From Pleurotus djamor (Eukaryota; Basidiomycota; Agaricomycetes; Agaricales; Pleurotaceae), in assembly GCA_029747585.1 (NCBI GenBank), contig JAPEVF010000004.1, positions 186,001-250,000 of the forward strand: a DNA stretch of 64,000 nt, in the 5' to 3' direction. The position numbers and the translations under genes are program-made. Each line of letters starts with the position of its first letter. Within the stretch, counting starts at the first letter, position 1. The notes beneath the pieces are model-generated. The model worked only from the letters and a program-made list of their open reading frames with translations. It had not been told where the DNA came from and did no database searches. Below are positions 11,318 to 23,247 of the stretch, piece after piece.

Positions 11318-14300
11318 CTAAGGCTCTGGTTCTTCTATATCAACAAGTTCCTTGCCTTCCGCAACCATCTCCCCATTTTTGCAAGATACAGATTTGACGA
11401 CACCATCAGTGTTGGCCCTTAGGACTGTCTCTGTCTTCATACTCTCCAGCACAACGACAGCTTGACCCTTCTCCACTTTATCGCCGACGTTAACTTTGAC
11501 CTCGACCACGAGACTAGGCATTGGCGCCTTCAACGCGCCCTTTGCTCCAGACTTGAGGACATCACTTCCCAAGGACAAAAGCCACTTAGGCGAAGGAAGA
11601 ACCAGCGTCGTTTTCTTTCCCTGACTAAATATATGCAATCTTTCCATGGTGCTCGGTGATAGCGAGGCCGGAACATCGGGCGGGGGAAGCTGTGAAACGA
11701 CCGTGGTGTTGAGTGTTTCACCGTTTATAGCGGTTGAGAGCAATTTGGGTGTTGCGAGCTCAGCCGTGATATTGTTAAATACAGTCTCCGAGGATTTAGT
11801 TTGCACACGGACAGAGAAGCGACCAGGGTGACTCGATGGTTTAACATAGATCGTCGCTGGGGAGCTATCTTCATCTTCAGTTTGTAGGGTGAAGACACGC
11901 TCGTGGAGATCACCGCCAAATCTTCGAGAAGTAAGGGTGTCCCACGGCGAGGAGGGACCACTATGATTCCTGGGGTGTTTGTGTTCACGGAGAGCCACGA
12001 AGAGAGCACCCTGGGCAAGAAGCTCAGGCGAGGGTTCTGATACGACGGGGAACAACTGTGATGAATGTTTCTGGAGAGTTCATACGATCAGTGAATTTAA
12101 CCTTTTTGGAGGCAGCGAGGAAGACCAACGGGAATGAAGCCTGTCTCGACTTGTCCATCAATGAAAGCTTGGTTGCCTGCGAGAGTTCTCAGGAATTCGA
12201 TGTTCGTTGACACACCGACAACATGGTAATCGTCCAAGGCCTTCCGAAGCACTCTGAGTGCTTCGGTGCGATCTTGTCCATGTACGACCAATTTGGCGAT
12301 CATAGGATCGTAAAATACGCCAATTTGAGCACCTTGCTCGAATCCTTGTTCCAAACGTGTCGAAGGTACTAGCCTTGCCGAACTGGGAGCCGATGATATG
12401 GGGATCAGTGCATGACTTGTTGGCCGTGTAGCCGAGGGCAAGGTTGGAGCGAAAGTGTGCGTGGCATGGGGTGTTGAGAGGTAAAGCAAATTACCTGAAT
12501 CGGGAAGGAAGTTATTTCGAGGGTTCTCCGCGTAGATACGAGCTTCAAAGGCATGTCCCACGAGAGGAATTTGTGTTTGATCTAAGGGTAGTGAGTTACC
12601 AGCGGCAACCTAGAAACTAGTTTAGTTGTGAGTAACGGCACTCGGTTCCCTTTATGTACCTCTAACTGCCATTCGACAAGGTCAAGGCCGGTGACCATCT
12701 CGGTCACGGGATGCTCAACTTGCAGACGCGTATTCCTAGAGGGGGATCAGAAGTATTCCAGAACGAGACGCAACTGACAACTGACATCTCCATAAAGTAG
12801 AATCTTGAGGTATCGTTGTCAAAGATGAACTCCACAGTACCAGCACCAACGTAGTTGACGGCTTGCGCAGCAGCAATTGCCTTTGAGCTGAGATCCTCCC
12901 TGAGTTCTGCTGATAATCCCGGTGCAGGGGCCTGTATGGGATTATCATAAAGAAGGTTTTCGAGCAGTCGGCAATGTACTGACCTCCTCAATGATCTTTT
13001 GATTGCGTCGTTGAACGGAACAGTCTCGCTCCCAAAGGCTTACCACTTCTCCATGCTCATCCGCGAACACCTGAACCTCAACATGACGAGGATGTGTTAT
13101 ATACTTTTCGATGAGAACAGTATCGTTTCCAAAAGATTTGAGTGATTCTCTCTTCGCTGAAGAAAGCGCTTCGTTGAAGGCTTGTTCGCTATCCTCAAAC
13201 ACGGTGCGCATGCCCTTGCCCCCACCACCATGAATGGCCTTGATCAGAACGGGGAAACCGATGTCCTTGGCTTGAGAGTAGAGGAATTGAGGATCTTGGT
13301 TATCACCGTGATACCCAGGAACGCATGGAACGCCAGCAGCTAAGAAGGACCGGGTAAGTGAAACTTATCGCCCGTAGAATGAGGTAGGACCCACCAGACA
13401 TGATATTCTTGGACTCGCTAACCAGTATATATGGTTAAGGCACGCAGTGCATTCTGAAAGTACTACAAGACTAACCTCTTCGAGCCCATACTAATGATAG
13501 CAGATGCAGGTGGCCCAATGAAGGTGATACCTTCCTTGGCAAGCTTCTCCGCGAAGACAGCATTTTCACTCAGAAAGCCATACCTAACGGCGAAATGGAT
13601 AAACCATTAAAATGTGGAGATTCTCCAACGTACCCTGGATGGACCGCCTGTGTGATAAGCACAAGGATGAGATTAGTTCATAGCAAAAGATATAGAGCGG
13701 AAACATACCTGCGCCCCGGTTTTATGGCAAACTTCGATAATCTTGTCCATACGAAGCTGGCAAGACATAAGTATACGAAGTGATCATATGATTGGAGAAC
13801 GCTCACATAGCTCTCAGCTGAAGGTGCAGGCCCTATGCAATAGGCTTCATCGGCATCACGAACATGCATTGCATCCTTATCCACATCACTGTACACGGCG
13901 ACTGTCCGAATACCAAGCTTCCTCGCCGTCCGTATAACACGGCACGCGATTTCTCCACTACAAGAGTGTCAGAACCATATTCTTTACCCAAAAGATGCAC
14001 ACCAAACCGGTTAGCAATCAGTATCTTGTCGAAATGCGGTTTCCGATCTCGAAGCTGCACTGCACGACGTCATGGCTTGCACATACAATATTCCAACACT
14101 TCGACGTACCTGTTTCATGAGATGCCTCGGTCGCAAACCCTCTCGAATGGGTCAGTAGTTGAGATTGCGATACATTGGGATTAACAGCAAGCCTAGGACG
14201 ACTACGTCCCAAAGTATGGATGTCCCGAGTCGCGAATTGAGCTAATGGTGCTGGTCGAACGCGCTTGGCGGCCAAAGGGACCACTGATGCCTTCGAGAGC

Positions 14301-14329
14301 AGTCCGATGTTGGGGTGGTTGATACGCAT
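11318..14329 (-). CDS. Methylcrotonoyl-CoA carboxylase alpha (biotin-containing) subunit, mitochondrial
   Basis: Catalyses ATP-dependent carboxylation of biotin in leucine catabolism, partnered by a beta subunit not in this window. The ATG at 14329 gives an Arg-rich, acid-poor leader ending near SRGFATEAS, a plausible mitochondrial presequence. An ATG at 14492 would need extra splicing. Biotin carboxylase domain: [20 protein letters not shown] (spliced near 13960), [16 protein letters not shown]-grasp loop [24 protein letters not shown] and the metal/ATP site [15 protein letters not shown]. Lid and C-terminal part: [16 protein letters not shown] and [18 protein letters not shown]. The C-terminal biotinyl domain has LESMKTE, with the biotin Lys in MKT instead of the common MKM, and ends DIEEPEP. 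About ten introns. The full set of domains makes the call secure, and the order separates it from pyruvate carboxylase. Confidence 0.95.
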
Positions 14330-14764
14330 TGTTCCAGCTGATGGTTGTTCCGGACGATGGCGAAGGAGGTTGAGGCTCAACGGAGGCCATGATCATATGC
14401 AGCGTACAAGATCCGTCGTTGTGTGCGTTTATTTGCCCGATTGTCAATGCCCGGGATAGGAGTCTCCGATAGGGAGCTCCTTTGGAGAGCATTTTGGGGC
14501 AAAGTGGACGGCATCGTGCAAGGTGTTTGGAATTCTGCTGAAACTAGTAAAATAGGTGAAGGTATACAGTAGTACCAATCAGTAGTAATTCGTCTAGTCG
14601 AAGTTTATAAGGTAGTTCAGGAAGCGCAATGTAAGGAAAGGAAAGAAGATCCAAAAAGCTACAGATATCAACGAAGTCATAGTCCCGGCTGATGGGCCTG
14701 TCTCGCGATTGAGTCCGAGGATGATAAAGGGGATTTTAAGTGTTCGATGAGGGAGGGAGACAAG
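14330..14764. promoter_or_regulatory. Intergenic region upstream of the carboxylase subunit
   Basis: 435 bp between the MCC alpha ATG and the stop of the Sel1-repeat protein. It includes an upstream ATG (14492) opening a short Arg-rich frame that could be an uORF or an alternative 5' exon. Otherwise nothing was recognised. Confidence 0.3.
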
Positions 14765-16517
14765 TTACATGATCACACAATCTTTGCCATCTTTGTTCTT
14801 TGATGAACTGAGTCCCTCGCCTTCCTGTCTGTGCAAAACAGATCCAGGCCCGCCAGGATGATGCATTGGCACATCTTGTGACGCTTTTAGCCGTTGCATA
14901 GCACGTTTGTCGCCCATCTCAGCCGCCCGCTTGTACCAAGAGATAGACCTGTAAACCCAATCAACGTTGGCTCGACTTCGAAAGGAAAGTTAACCGCTTA
15001 CTCGGCCATGTTGGCGGTTGTCCCGATCCCCACTTCCAAGAAGTAGCCCACGGCATACATAGCCTTGCTGAGTCCACTCTCAGCTGCTTTTCGAGCCCAC
15101 AGGAATGCCTCCGTATCGGATTGCGGCAGAACACCGGGGGAGCCAACAAGATACCAAGCTGTCAGCGCAAAGCAAGCGTCACGATGATTTTGTTGGGCAG
15201 CAATATTCTGAAATGGGGTATGAAGGCTGATGAGTATCGGCGGAAGGATAAACGCACATAGTAATGGATCGAGAGAGCAGGGTCTTGAGGACATCCCATC
15301 TTGCCATACTCATAACATTCACCTAACCGGTAGGCACTGGGTGCGTATCCCAGCTCGGCCGCTTGTGCGAGTAGTTCCACTGAGTACTCGTAATCAACAA
15401 AGACGACATCGTCGATACCCCTCTCGTGCAAAAGTGCGAGTTCGTGCAAGGCGTGCGGAAACTCGGCCGTAGCATGTTCGGCACTGCGCTTCAACCACTT
15501 GACACCTTCCTTCGGCCTCTTTGATAGCCCAAGTTCTCCGTTTAGCTCCGCAATCCCTAGCCGGTACAATGCTCCCGGGTGCAATGACGCTGCAGCTTTG
15601 CGATAGAAGGTTAGGGCTTTGGCAGACTCCCTTCTACAGCCCCAGCCGTTTTCGCAGCATGTCCCAGCACGGTATGAAGCATCGGGGTGGTTATGCTTGG
15701 CCGCCAAAACGAACAATGGATAAGCTCGATCGAAATCTTGCTTATTTTTCACCGTTCCAATGCCGTTAGCGTAACAGTCAGCAAGGAAGTATTGAGATGC
15801 AGGGTGACCGCGATCGGCCAGACGCTTGAGCAACGATGTAGCCTCGCGGATAAGGTCATCGCGTTTATCCAAGGCCTTCTCCACCTCGAGTGCATTCCCG
15901 GGGGTTGGAGCGGGGATGGGCATCGACTTCGAAGCATCTATCATGAATACGGCGAATTCGAACTGTATATCGGGATCCTGAGTTTTCTTCGCATTTGTGC
16001 GGTAAAGCTCGAGCGTTCGTTCGTGAGATAAGAGGGCAGCGTTGTTTCCAGGTCGGAGATGTGAATGATCTAGGATAGGACCACTGAGCGTTGGAGATGG
16101 CGCTCGTATTGACTGTGTCGCAACCGAAGCTCCACCGCCAGCTTGGGAGCGTGGTATACGTGCGGGAGGAAAGGCTACATCTGGCCCAGGTTGTTGAGTA
16201 TTTCCATTGTAAAAGTCGTCCTCTGGATCTTCCTCTACATCGGACTGCGTTCCTTGCTCATAACCCCCACCTCCAGGTGGCCCGCCGTCAACAGGTCCAC
16301 CACTCCTTCCACGACCACTACCTACAGATCCTGCATATTCTTCGGGGTAGCCATTGGGTTCGTAGGCGTCCGGGGGCATGGGCGGTCGTGATCGAGCCTG
16401 CGAGCGTACCGAGTCGTAAGGGGAATTAACCTGCGGTTCGAACTCTCTCGACGACGAGTGGCGAGGTTGAGCGTATTGAGGCTGGGGTGGATAGTAAGGT
16501 TCCTCATTGGCGTACAT
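14765..16517 (-). CDS. Sel1-repeat chitin synthase activator, Chs4/Skt5-like, with CaaX box
   Basis: Predicted scaffold that recruits and activates chitin synthase III at the membrane. The ATG at 16517 starts MYANEEPYYPPQPQ. Residues 1 to about 170 are disordered, rich in Pro, Gln, Gly and Ser. From about residue 175 come Sel1/TPR-like alpha repeats: HPASQYFLADCYANGIGT, HPDASYRAGTCCENGWG, HPGALYRLGIAELNGELG, FPHALHELALLHERGID, YAPSAYRLGECYEYGKMG, then, after introns, CFALTAWYLVGSPGVL, KAMYAVGYFLEVGIGT and SISWYKRAAEMGDKRAM. The tail ends CVIM before the TAA at 14765-14767, a farnesylation-type CaaX box as in yeast Skt5. First coding exon is very long, then two or three short ones. Paired head-to-head with Exo84, so a shared 410-bp promoter is possible. 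Confidence 0.9.
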
Positions 16518-16927
16518 GGTTGTAGTGGTAGTGAGGAGACGCCCTCGACCACTCTGGTGGAACTTGTGTTAGCTTGATGTCAGTTTGCCAAAAGTAGCAG
16601 TAATTTCTCCGAACTGACGAAGGATAAACGTGCCTGGGCCTGCGCGTGGATGCGTTTCGAGGATTCGAAGGGGCGTCCTCGTTTTTGGAGGAGGCACTCG
16701 CAGAGATTCGGCGCGAAGAGTAACAGCTATGTCAATGTCAATGAGACAATGAACACCGCCCGACTTGGAGGCTTGAAGCCTAGTCCCACGTGCGTCAGGA
16801 GGGGCCCCTATCGAAGAATGTCCATGGGGTTTCCTACCGTGGGAACATATATTNCCCACGATCAGTAACTGATCATGCAGAGCATTGACGCGAGCACTTC
16901 TCCGCAACCATCTCCATCACGAATGCA
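16518..16927. promoter_or_regulatory. Divergent promoter region between Chs4/Skt5-like gene and Exo84
   Basis: 410 bp between opposed start codons. Both products act in polarised growth. A single N lies at 16853. No TATA box stands out and no coding exon was recognised. Confidence 0.4.
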
Positions 16928-19711
16928 ATGCAGTCCCTTCGTTCGCGACGCTCCCAAGCTCCTCGTCAGCCACAACGAGCTCCTACATCTTCAAATAGAC
17001 TAGCCAAATCAAACGGTCCTCGCGATGTCCGCAAGTCGAAGGTCGACGACAGAATCAAAAAGCGCATGTCGACGCGATATGCAGACATCTCAGGTCCCAC
17101 GGAATTGGCTATACCTGCCGTACCGTCGCTGCCAGCTGGTGTGGGCGCTGCTGAAGAGAGACGACGTGCAGCTGCCGCAGGGGGAGATCAAGAAGAGTTG
17201 GTAGCTGATCGAAGTCTGGGAGATGCCAGGAAAGGTGATGACCTTGAGCGCATGCTCGACGACGATGTCTTTGACCCCGACGCATGTATGGCTATCGCAA
17301 TCTACTGACTCAACCTTTCTAACCGCCCTTACTGTAGATCTTAAGGCCAAACTTGCTAATTCGACAGAGTCCGAGCTAAGAACTTTGCAGTCCTCGCTAC
17401 GAGGCGCGAAGGACGGTGTTGCGTCTGACCTTCAGCGGAACGTATTCAAGAAGTACGTGACTAAACATGTCTACTCATTCTCACTCGTTGACGCGGCTTC
17501 GCTAGTTATGCCGAGTTCGTAACGATCTCCAAGGAAATCTCAAGTCTCGAGAACGAACTTCTTGAACTCAAAGAATCCCTATCCGAGTACAAGTCAATGC
17601 CAGCCTTACTTCATGTTCCCGACCCGTCATCTTCGTCAACAGCGATCTCAACCTTCCGTCGTTCATCCATGGCTGATCTTCGCATAATGTACTTTAACCA
17701 AATGCAGACTTTGCACGCACAAATCGAGGGTTCCTCCAAATTCGCGCCAAATATCCCGGGACGTCATGTCATAGGTGAAATAGAGGATATACTCTCTTTG
17801 AACTCTGCCACCTACAAACCCATTGGGAAGGTCAAATTCGTGGTTCTTGATGACCTCGTCCTTGTAGCTCGACGGCGTCGGAGACACGGAGCTGGTGGTG
17901 GTGGAAGTATGAATGCAGGCAGTAGTGACGGCAAGCTGGTTGCGGAGCGGTGTTGGCCGATCAACGAAATGCTTGTCCTAGACACCAAAGACTCTCCCAG
18001 TAAGTCTCCGCCGCTATTTGTCCACTTCAAGTGTTCAAGTTTCCTAGGTATGACCAATGTCTTCAAGATACGCCACGGGAAGGAAACGCACGTCTACCGG
18101 AGTCAATCTTCGTCGGACAAGAAGTCGCTTCTTGCCCAGTTCAAGCAAGTAGCTGAAGAGCTAGCTGCGAAGAAACGAAAAGAGCGTGAAGGCGAACACG
18201 AAAGACGTAAAACGATGTTGATGAACCTAAGTGGATCAGAGAAGTCACCTCCGATGCCGGATTGGATGGCTGAGCTTGCTGAGAAGGCCGGTGAGGGTAG
18301 TTCGAGTGCGAAGGAGAAGGCTGACCGGGATAGTCACTGGGTCAGTGAATGGTCTGATGATCTGAGTGTTGCCATCGCTCTCAAACAATGGGATGAAGCA
18401 GTTAAGCTTGTCGAAGACGGTATGATCAAGTTTTCAATGTCTAATCCAACATGAGTTGACGACACATCACAGGAAAGGCTAAGCTAGTTACCATACAAGC
18501 GTTGGCTGTCAAACTACCCCCGCTCACCTCACTTCTCACTACATCGCTCTTATCGGCCCTTTCTCTTCCCAGTAATCGCAAGACCACCGTAGTCCATCTC
18601 ATATCACTTCTCATACGATTGGATGCGGGTCTGTCTGCCCGTCGAACCTTCCTGGAGACAAGAGAACGCGTTATGATGACGCTGATACGAAAGATTCCCT
18701 TCACTGGTGATATCACCAACTACGTGAGTGAGATGTGCATGGTTTGGTTCACCGCCATCAAACATACTGCCGACTGGTTCCTGGCAAGTTTCAAAGAGAA
18801 TGAAGTTGCGAGTTGTGAGTTTGAGAAGATCTGTTCACTCACGCTCAGAGACTAATTTTTGAATAGCTTTTGTGGAATGGTCGAAAAAGCAGATTGAGAC
18901 ATATGCCGAGATGTTTCGCACCCAGGTGTATGGCTCTGACGTTGGGCAGGAAGTCATCGACGAGGCTCTTCGTACAACCTTTGCACAAAGCAAGAAGGTA
19001 TGTCTTCTCGTCTGACTCTTGAACACTCGTCTAAAAGTCTACGCCAGCTTCTTCAAGAATATGGACTCGACTTCCGATTCCTCCTTGACCAACTTTTGGC
19101 CAAGGANCCCCCCTTCGAAATCCGACGCAAGGATGTCGAAGCCATTTTCTTTCCGTGTCCATTCTATACAGATTCCTAAACATGACGTTGATTCGTCCGT
19201 CCTCTCAGCGTTCCTCAGTCCGGGATCATCTGCTTCCGCCACCCCTTCGAGACTCCCTTCCATCCCCTTGCGCCGACGAGGTTCTCCGACTCCGCCCATG
19301 CCTTCACAGCCCATGTCCGCTTCCGTTGTATCGAGTTATGACAGAGGGTCTGGGAACTCAGACCTCTCCAGTATGGCATATCCGGCCTCTGCGACTCTTC
19401 CTACCTCCTCATCCAGGCCGCCAACGCCTACTAGAACTCGCACACCAAATCCTCCATCGTCTGCGGCTACGCTCGATCCACCGCCTATTCCAATGATAGC
19501 ACCTTCGCCGCGTCGGACTCGCACACCGCCACCGCCCTCTCAAAGTCGACAAGGGCATGACTCTAATGTTACTGCTGTCGCACGCGAGCGTCCGCCAAGA
19601 GCAATGCGAGGAAGTCCTGCTCCTCCTCCGCGATCAAGTAACAGACCAGGGAGCTCAGCTATGCATCGCCCGACTCCCGTCGCGGTGCCTCCGCGAGAGG
19701 GCATGTTTTGA
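16928..19711 (+). CDS. EXO84: Exocyst complex subunit Exo84
   Basis: Subunit of the octameric exocyst that tethers secretory vesicles to the plasma membrane. The ATG at 16928 starts MQSLRSRRSQAPRQ, a basic disordered region. Next comes the Vps51/Exo84 coiled-coil segment (ADLKAKLANSTESELRTLQS, YAEFVTISKEISSLENELLE). A PH-like domain spans about 17780-18150 (KPIGKVKFVVLDDLVLVAR, HFKCSSFLGMTNVFKIRHG), followed by helical cullin-repeat regions with SHWVSEWSDDLSVAIALKQW. The end is a Pro/Ser/Arg-rich low-complexity tail to the TGA at 19709-19711. The exon starting LLQEYGLDFRFLLDQLLAK and the tail are in different frames. They meet at the N at 19107 followed by six Cs, so the switch is best explained by a base-count error there, not by biology. 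Four or five introns. Confidence 0.88.
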
Positions 19712-19910
19712 ATATTTATAGGCCTCTTAACTTCCTTTACCACGGTTTCTTGTAATTTCATGGACGGTTTCTGGATATGTTACGCGGATAGACATCAAGA
19801 TATAGATGTTATGCGACATAAAGTATTCTCACTGCACTTCTACTAACGATTAATCGGCGGGGACTAAGAACTGGAATTAGCGTGTGGTTCACTCGCAAAC
19901 CGAGCAGAAA

Positions 19911-22589
19911 TCACGGACCCTCAGGATAGTCGATATGATCGAGGTATGTTGCCACTGAAATCAGAATTAGTACAACGCAGCAAACGACTGACAATTTCTT
20001 ACAGTCGCCTCTTGGAATTTTCTCGTTCTTCGTGCGACCACAGCCGAAGTAATAGAATCGGTTCTTTACCACTTTGTCTAACCGTTCAAAATTATAGTCT
20101 TCCCAACGCGGCTGAGAGAGGACGTCAACCGCATGAAGACACGACCCTGGAACGCTCCGGTCAATACGTTTTACCTCAAACTTGGTTATCATATACGCAC
20201 CTGGCCAGAGGGAAACAACTCGACCTTCTTCCTTCCCCACCTTGTACCAAGATCGGCACTTCTGTCCAAACACGGTCTGATACGAGTTTAAACGATGAGA
20301 AGCCATATTACGCTATCAGAAGTCCGACAGACCTTGGGGAACCAACTCTGCAATGGGGGTCCGAGGGTTAGGTAACGATTGCACGCGCCAAGAAGCTCGA
20401 TCCAACTTACTTCCAAGTACTCATCAAAATCGTCAACCGCTTCCTTCTTCACCTCCATACTCTTAATTCTCTCCCTTTGCATCTTGAGAGTTGCGGCCAC
20501 AGCATAGTCTACTTGTTTTTCTAAAATGATGAGAAGAGAACCTGCCCCAACCCCCGAGTTTGGGCCGAACCCCTGGAACCAGTTAGGGAATCCGTCCACC
20601 GCCACGGACATGTACGTGCGAGGATGAGGTGTGTATTTTTCCCTAATATCAACGCCATTTTTACCGATGAAGGGATAATCAACGTTGTAGGAGGTGTCAA
20701 AGCCTAATCATTAACGATAGTCAGATCCGGATTTGACGAAGAGGTCAATGTTATCTTACCAGTTGCGCAGATGATGACGTCTAGGTCTTTTTGGTCACCA
20801 TTGACGGTTTCTATTCCGGTCGAGGTAACGCGCTTGATGTGTGAAGGGACGAAATCAACCTAAGCTTGTCATTGAGTATGCTTCACTTCGAACGTTGCTC
20901 CGAAGCCCCATACTAACATTATCTTCGCATAGCGCTTCCAAGTAGCCCACTCCCGGCGTTAACCTTCGACAGCCCACTGGGAAGTCGGGAATAACTATTT
21001 CCGCGTGAGATCGAGAAACCCCAATCGCTGAGAGGACTAACTGTGGTTTGCTATCCAAGGTTTCTTTGACAAACGTTGAATCATCGTTTCTTGGAAAAAC
21101 TTGCGGCCCATCGCTTGCATCTCCGTGCCAACCATGACCGCTTCTTGTGCAACCTAACAAGGCGAAGTTGGTAAGCATTGACTGATTCTGTTGTCAATGT
21201 CGAATGACTCTACGTTTAGCTCTGACTCCATCTTTCTGCGGAACACACGATAGACTTCGGGGTCCTTGAATGACTCTTTGTCCTCGTCTGTATATTTATC
21301 TTGAAATTTTGATGAGTGTCAGATCCTATTTTAATTGTTTTGGTTATGGCACTTACAATTGGTGACGGGCTCTCCCTTAGCTAACCCCTTCTGAAGATCG
21401 TCCAAGAAGGGGACTGAAAGCCATGTCTTTCCTCGGACATAATTAACCAGATGACCCACTCTTGGTTGCAAAGCCGGGACAATCTGAATTGCAGAAGAGC
21501 CCTTCGACGATAGGGTTAGGAACGGTGATCCACTCAAATAGAATATCTTTCCACTTACAACCCCAATGACGCCAACTCTTTTGTCTTTCCAATCCGTAAT
21601 CCCACTTTCCCAGGTACCTTCAGGACCTTCGACGTCCCACTGGGCGCTGTGGATGATCTTCCCCTTGAAGTCGCCTAAACCTTTGATGTCAGGCCACGAC
21701 CACCTCGTGAGACTACCAGTAGCCGTAAACAAAACATCGGCAGTGTCTTCAAACTCCTCAAATGACGGTAAATCGTCCCCAATGGATTCGTTCGGAGCGA
21801 ATTTCTTGAACGAAGCTTCACTCGTCGAGGTCGTTGGTCGGCGAATTCGTATGCGCCATTTCCCAGCCTCGTCGTCCCATTTAGCATGAACCAGTCGATG
21901 CTGCAACTTGATGTATTTCATCAGCTTATATTTGACCACAACCCCTTTGAGGTATGCAAGAATTTCATGCCCAGGGGAATAGAACGACGACCAATTAGTC
22001 TACGAATAGCCATCAACTCCCAATGATCATCGCGCAGCAACGAGATACGTACATTCTCTTCAAACGTCAGCTGATACTGTTACCAGATAAGTATGCTATT
22101 CAGAGAGAAGAAAAGGCTCCAAGGCGTACACAGTGGGAAGGTATGTCGCAGGCAAGCCCCTAAAGGCAATAAGATGATGATCGGTGAGAAGGACATTGAT
22201 ATGCTTTACAACGGAACTCACAGGGTATTTGTTCGTGTACCAGGTGCCACCAACGCCTGCATTGGCATCGTATATAGTCAAGTCAATGTTCTGAACTTTC
22301 TGAGAAAACCTTGGCTCGGAGCTTCAGTGATCACGGCAAATGCTCATAGTCGATTGTAGACGCACCGAATTCCAGCGATGATACCACTGTAGCCAGCACC
22401 GATAACGACGACTTTTATAGGGCGTGGCTCGTCTATGTAAAAGTCGCCTAGCGTGTACTTTGCGTTTGAACTAGGCTTGGCGTGAAGACCGTTCTTTGTC
22501 GCATGTTGCTGTACGCGGACGGGCTGCACGCGAGGGAGGCCATTGAGGGTGTTAGAGAGATCAAAGTCAACTCGGGGGACGGAAACCAT
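19911..22589 (-). CDS. Flavin monooxygenase of Baeyer-Villiger type
   Basis: FAD- and NADPH-dependent oxygenase. Evidence: FAD Rossmann motif VVVIGAGYSG near the N-terminus, NAGVGGTWYTNKYPG after the first introns, and the Baeyer-Villiger fingerprint FxGxxxHxxxWD as FKGKIIHSAQWD (about 21635-21670). The NADPH Rossmann strand KRVGVIGVGSSAIQIVPAL appears across an intron, then CRRLTPGVGYLEAL, then GFPNWFQGFGPNSGVGAGSL. The tail reads GDLATYLDHIDYPEGP after removing a 46-bp intron, stop TGA at 19911-19913. I chose the ATG at 22589 (MVSVPRVDFDL). Reading frame continues upstream to about 22734, so the first exon is uncertain. Substrate (ketone, sterol or polyketide) is not predictable. It is divergent with the MDR oxidoreductase, about 660 bp away. 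Confidence 0.9.
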
Positions 22590-23247
22590 GGGTACCTCGT
22601 AGTCTCTGCCCACGCGTGTCTGGTCATTTATACGTAGCCTTCTAATTTCCCGGGCCGTGTCAACCTGCGAGATAATACCAAATAGTAAGTAATACTCAAC
22701 GTTTCGCGATCTGAGAGAGACAACGTGCATGATGGATGGTTTCCTGTCGAATCCCAGTCCCTTGTTTGTACCTCGTACCAAACCCTGTAAAGGGCCGTGC
22801 TAAGGAGATTTATGTCAATGCTTGAAGGACTGCAAACGCAGTGATGATTGCCAAGTGCCGTAAAATTCTTGTGGCCTACTGGATATTCGGTATTATGGGT
22901 TCATGGGGGAACTTGATCATGGGACAGACAAATGCTGATGAACTTGAGAGGTCTCCACTTTCGTGTCCGGATTCTTGCCGGAGGCAATGTGCCCCTATCT
23001 AATCCCTGTCGACGTAAAGCACTTTACTCACCCTCCGATGCTGAGTGCAAGCTGACGAGAATGCTGCTGTAAGCTTATCGTGGGCTGACCATTTTCTCAG
23101 TAAATATGTCTTCCTGAAGATATGAGATTCGCATATAAAAAGGTCTTTGAAGATTTCAGAAACCATTCACTCAACGGCTTGGTCTTTCAATTCAAACCCT
23201 TCAAGCCAAACTCCTTCCTTCTTCTCCTCATACTCGCACAACCAGCG
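22590..23247. promoter_or_regulatory. Divergent intergenic region, monooxygenase and MDR oxidoreductase
   Basis: About 660 bp. The left 150 bp may belong to an upstream exon or 5' UTR of the monooxygenase. The right part contains the in-frame sequence 23122-23247 preceding the chosen ATG of the oxidoreductase, which I treat as 5' UTR. Nothing else was recognised. Confidence 0.35.

Noticed and set aside
14380..14492. Upstream ATG at 14492 as the start of the MCC alpha subunit
   Set aside because: It is in a different frame and would need an unproven intron; the ATG at 14329 already gives a good mitochondrial leader.
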